A stretch of 64,000 nucleotides of DNA from Adiantum capillus-veneris (Eukaryota; Streptophyta; Polypodiopsida; Polypodiales; Pteridaceae), in the NCBI GenBank assembly GCA_014529385.2, contig CM043960.1:23198896-23262895 (forward strand). Reading direction: 5' to 3'. Both the position numbers and the translations under genes were made by a program. The notes beneath the pieces were generated by a model. That model was given only the letters and a program-made list of their open reading frames with translations. It did not search any database and had not been told where the DNA came from. Of the stretch, positions 63,166-64,000 are shown piece after piece; positions within the stretch are counted from its first letter, which is position 1; each line of letters begins with the position of its first letter.

Positions 63166-64000
63166 TTTTGGGTATGTATACTTGGGAGATGATGAAGCTT
63201 GTGAGATTGTCGGCAAAGGTACAGTTTCTGTCAAAACTGCTAACGGAAATGAATGGAAGCTTAAAGATGTTAGGCATGTTCCTTATCTTCGCAAAAATTT
63301 GATCTCTACAGGACAATTGGACGATGAAGGTCACAACATTGCATTCGGAAACAAACGGTGGAAGATCTCAAAGGGATCTTTGGTGGTTGCTAAGGGAGAA
63401 AAAGTCGGTACACTTTACTTGTGTACTGTTAGCACACAACCTTCAGCTTGTGCAACAACTACAGAAGTTGACAGTGCGGTGTGGCACTACCGACTTGGGC
63501 ATATGAGTGCCAAAGGAATGCAAACCCTTCAAACAAAGAAGCTTCTACCAGGTTTGAAAGAAGCGGACTTAGAGTTCTGTGAAGATTGTGTTTATGGTAA
63601 ACAAAAGAGGATAAAATTTTAAAAATCAGGAAATGAAAGAAAAAATGAAAAACTTGAGTTGGTTCATTCTGATGTTTGGGGTCTTGCAAGTACACCATCA
63701 CTTGGTGGCTCATTGTACTATGTAACATTCATAGACGATGCGACTAGAAAAACACGGGTTTATGTCATGAAGAATAAATCCGATGTATTTTCCATATTTG
63801 AAAGGTGGAAAGCCTTTGTGGAGAATGAAACAGGTACCAAGGTTAAATGCCTCAGATCCGACAATGGAGGCGAATATTGCAGCCAAGCTTTTGAAAGATT
63901 TTGTTATAGCAATGGAATTCGGAGGCAAAGGACAACCCCAAGGACACCTCAACAAAATGGAATTTCGAAAAGGATAATCATGGAGCGAGCACGAAGCATG
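63116..64000 (+). pseudogene. Element I protease remainder and integrase
   Basis: STPHKQHFQDYTKGNFG and VRHVPYLRKNLISTGQL (protease end and spacer) are followed by the integrase zinc domain WHYRLGHMSAKGMQTL to CEDCVYGKQKRIKF. A TAA at 63620-63622 interrupts it. The core follows in the same frame: LVHSDVWG, YVTFIDDATRK, CLRSDNGGEY, PQQNGISKRIIMERARSM. Relatives have a V-E dipeptide where this copy has I-S-K, so the third catalytic acid looks altered. It runs off the window. Confidence 0.85.

Larger units (their letters stand above)
61470..64000 (+). mobile_element. Element I: Ty1/copia retrotransposon, 5' part (continues beyond window)
   Basis: The probable 5' LTR is followed by an initiator-Met primer-binding site, Gag, protease, the integrase zinc domain and the integrase core up to the right edge. 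It sits head-on against element H and interrupts it. A frameshift and a stop make this copy defective. Confidence 0.85.

Overview
The window is nuclear DNA of a land plant with a large, transposon-rich genome. Four observations support this: primer-binding sites complementary to plant initiator-Met tRNA, Ty3/gypsy elements with C-terminal chromodomains next to Ty1/copia elements, CCCTAAA-like telo-box repeats, and a spliced plant-type SMP-C2 (synaptotagmin/E-Syt-like) gene with GT-AG introns. A fern, lycophyte or gymnosperm would fit the long TE tracts; this placement is inference only.

Layout. Positions 1 to about 30.8 kb are a stack of nested LTR retrotransposons that can be unpicked from target-site duplications (TSDs). 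Element C (minus strand, gag-PR-RT-RH-INT, decayed) occupies 1-1378, 14519-16757 and 25241-26061. Element A (1379-14518, TSD ATTGA) sits inside the RNase H of C. Element B (5162-12511, TSD CTCCA, the youngest and nearly intact) sits inside the gag of A. Element D (16758-25235, plus strand, TSD CCTTG) sits inside the gag of C. The 5' LTR of C (26062-27446) is at the same time the 3' LTR of element E (internal 27447-29531, 5' LTR 29532-30763), giving an LTR-C-LTR-E-LTR tandem. A and E are non-autonomous relatives of C: the RT-RH-INT part is missing, and its place is taken by an unrecognised His/Asp-rich ORF that ends in a chromodomain-like segment.

Positions 30.8-50.2 kb are dominated by one LINE family: copy 1 (minus, both ORFs open), copy 2 (plus, broken ORF2) and copy 3 (plus, 3' fragment). 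All three copies end in a conserved CATTT-rich block and then a (TC)n tract instead of poly(A). Four copies of a ~90-bp hairpin-forming, SINE-like repeat are interspersed; three of them also run into (TC)n. Also here are a remnant of another gypsy element (F), an inverted A-family LTR fragment, and a small complete non-autonomous LTR element G (45592-48452) whose empty-site paralogue is present near 50.3 kb.

Positions 50.45-50.83 kb hold a diverged D-type LTR fragment. Positions 51.3-54.7 kb hold the only host gene recognised, with eleven exons in consistent reading frame; its N-terminal membrane-anchor exon was not found. Positions 54.7-59.6 kb have no recognisable gene but contain a perfect 28-bp inverted repeat. 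Positions 59.65-61.47 kb hold a decayed minus-strand Ty1/copia element (H), interrupted at 61470 by a plus-strand copia element (I) that runs off the right edge.

The most novel-looking items are the LINE/SINE-like pair associated with (TC)n microsatellites and the Gag-PR-HisAsp-X-chromodomain non-autonomous retrotransposon family (A and E) nested with its probable autonomous relative C. No database search was run; all family assignments come from motifs read by eye.
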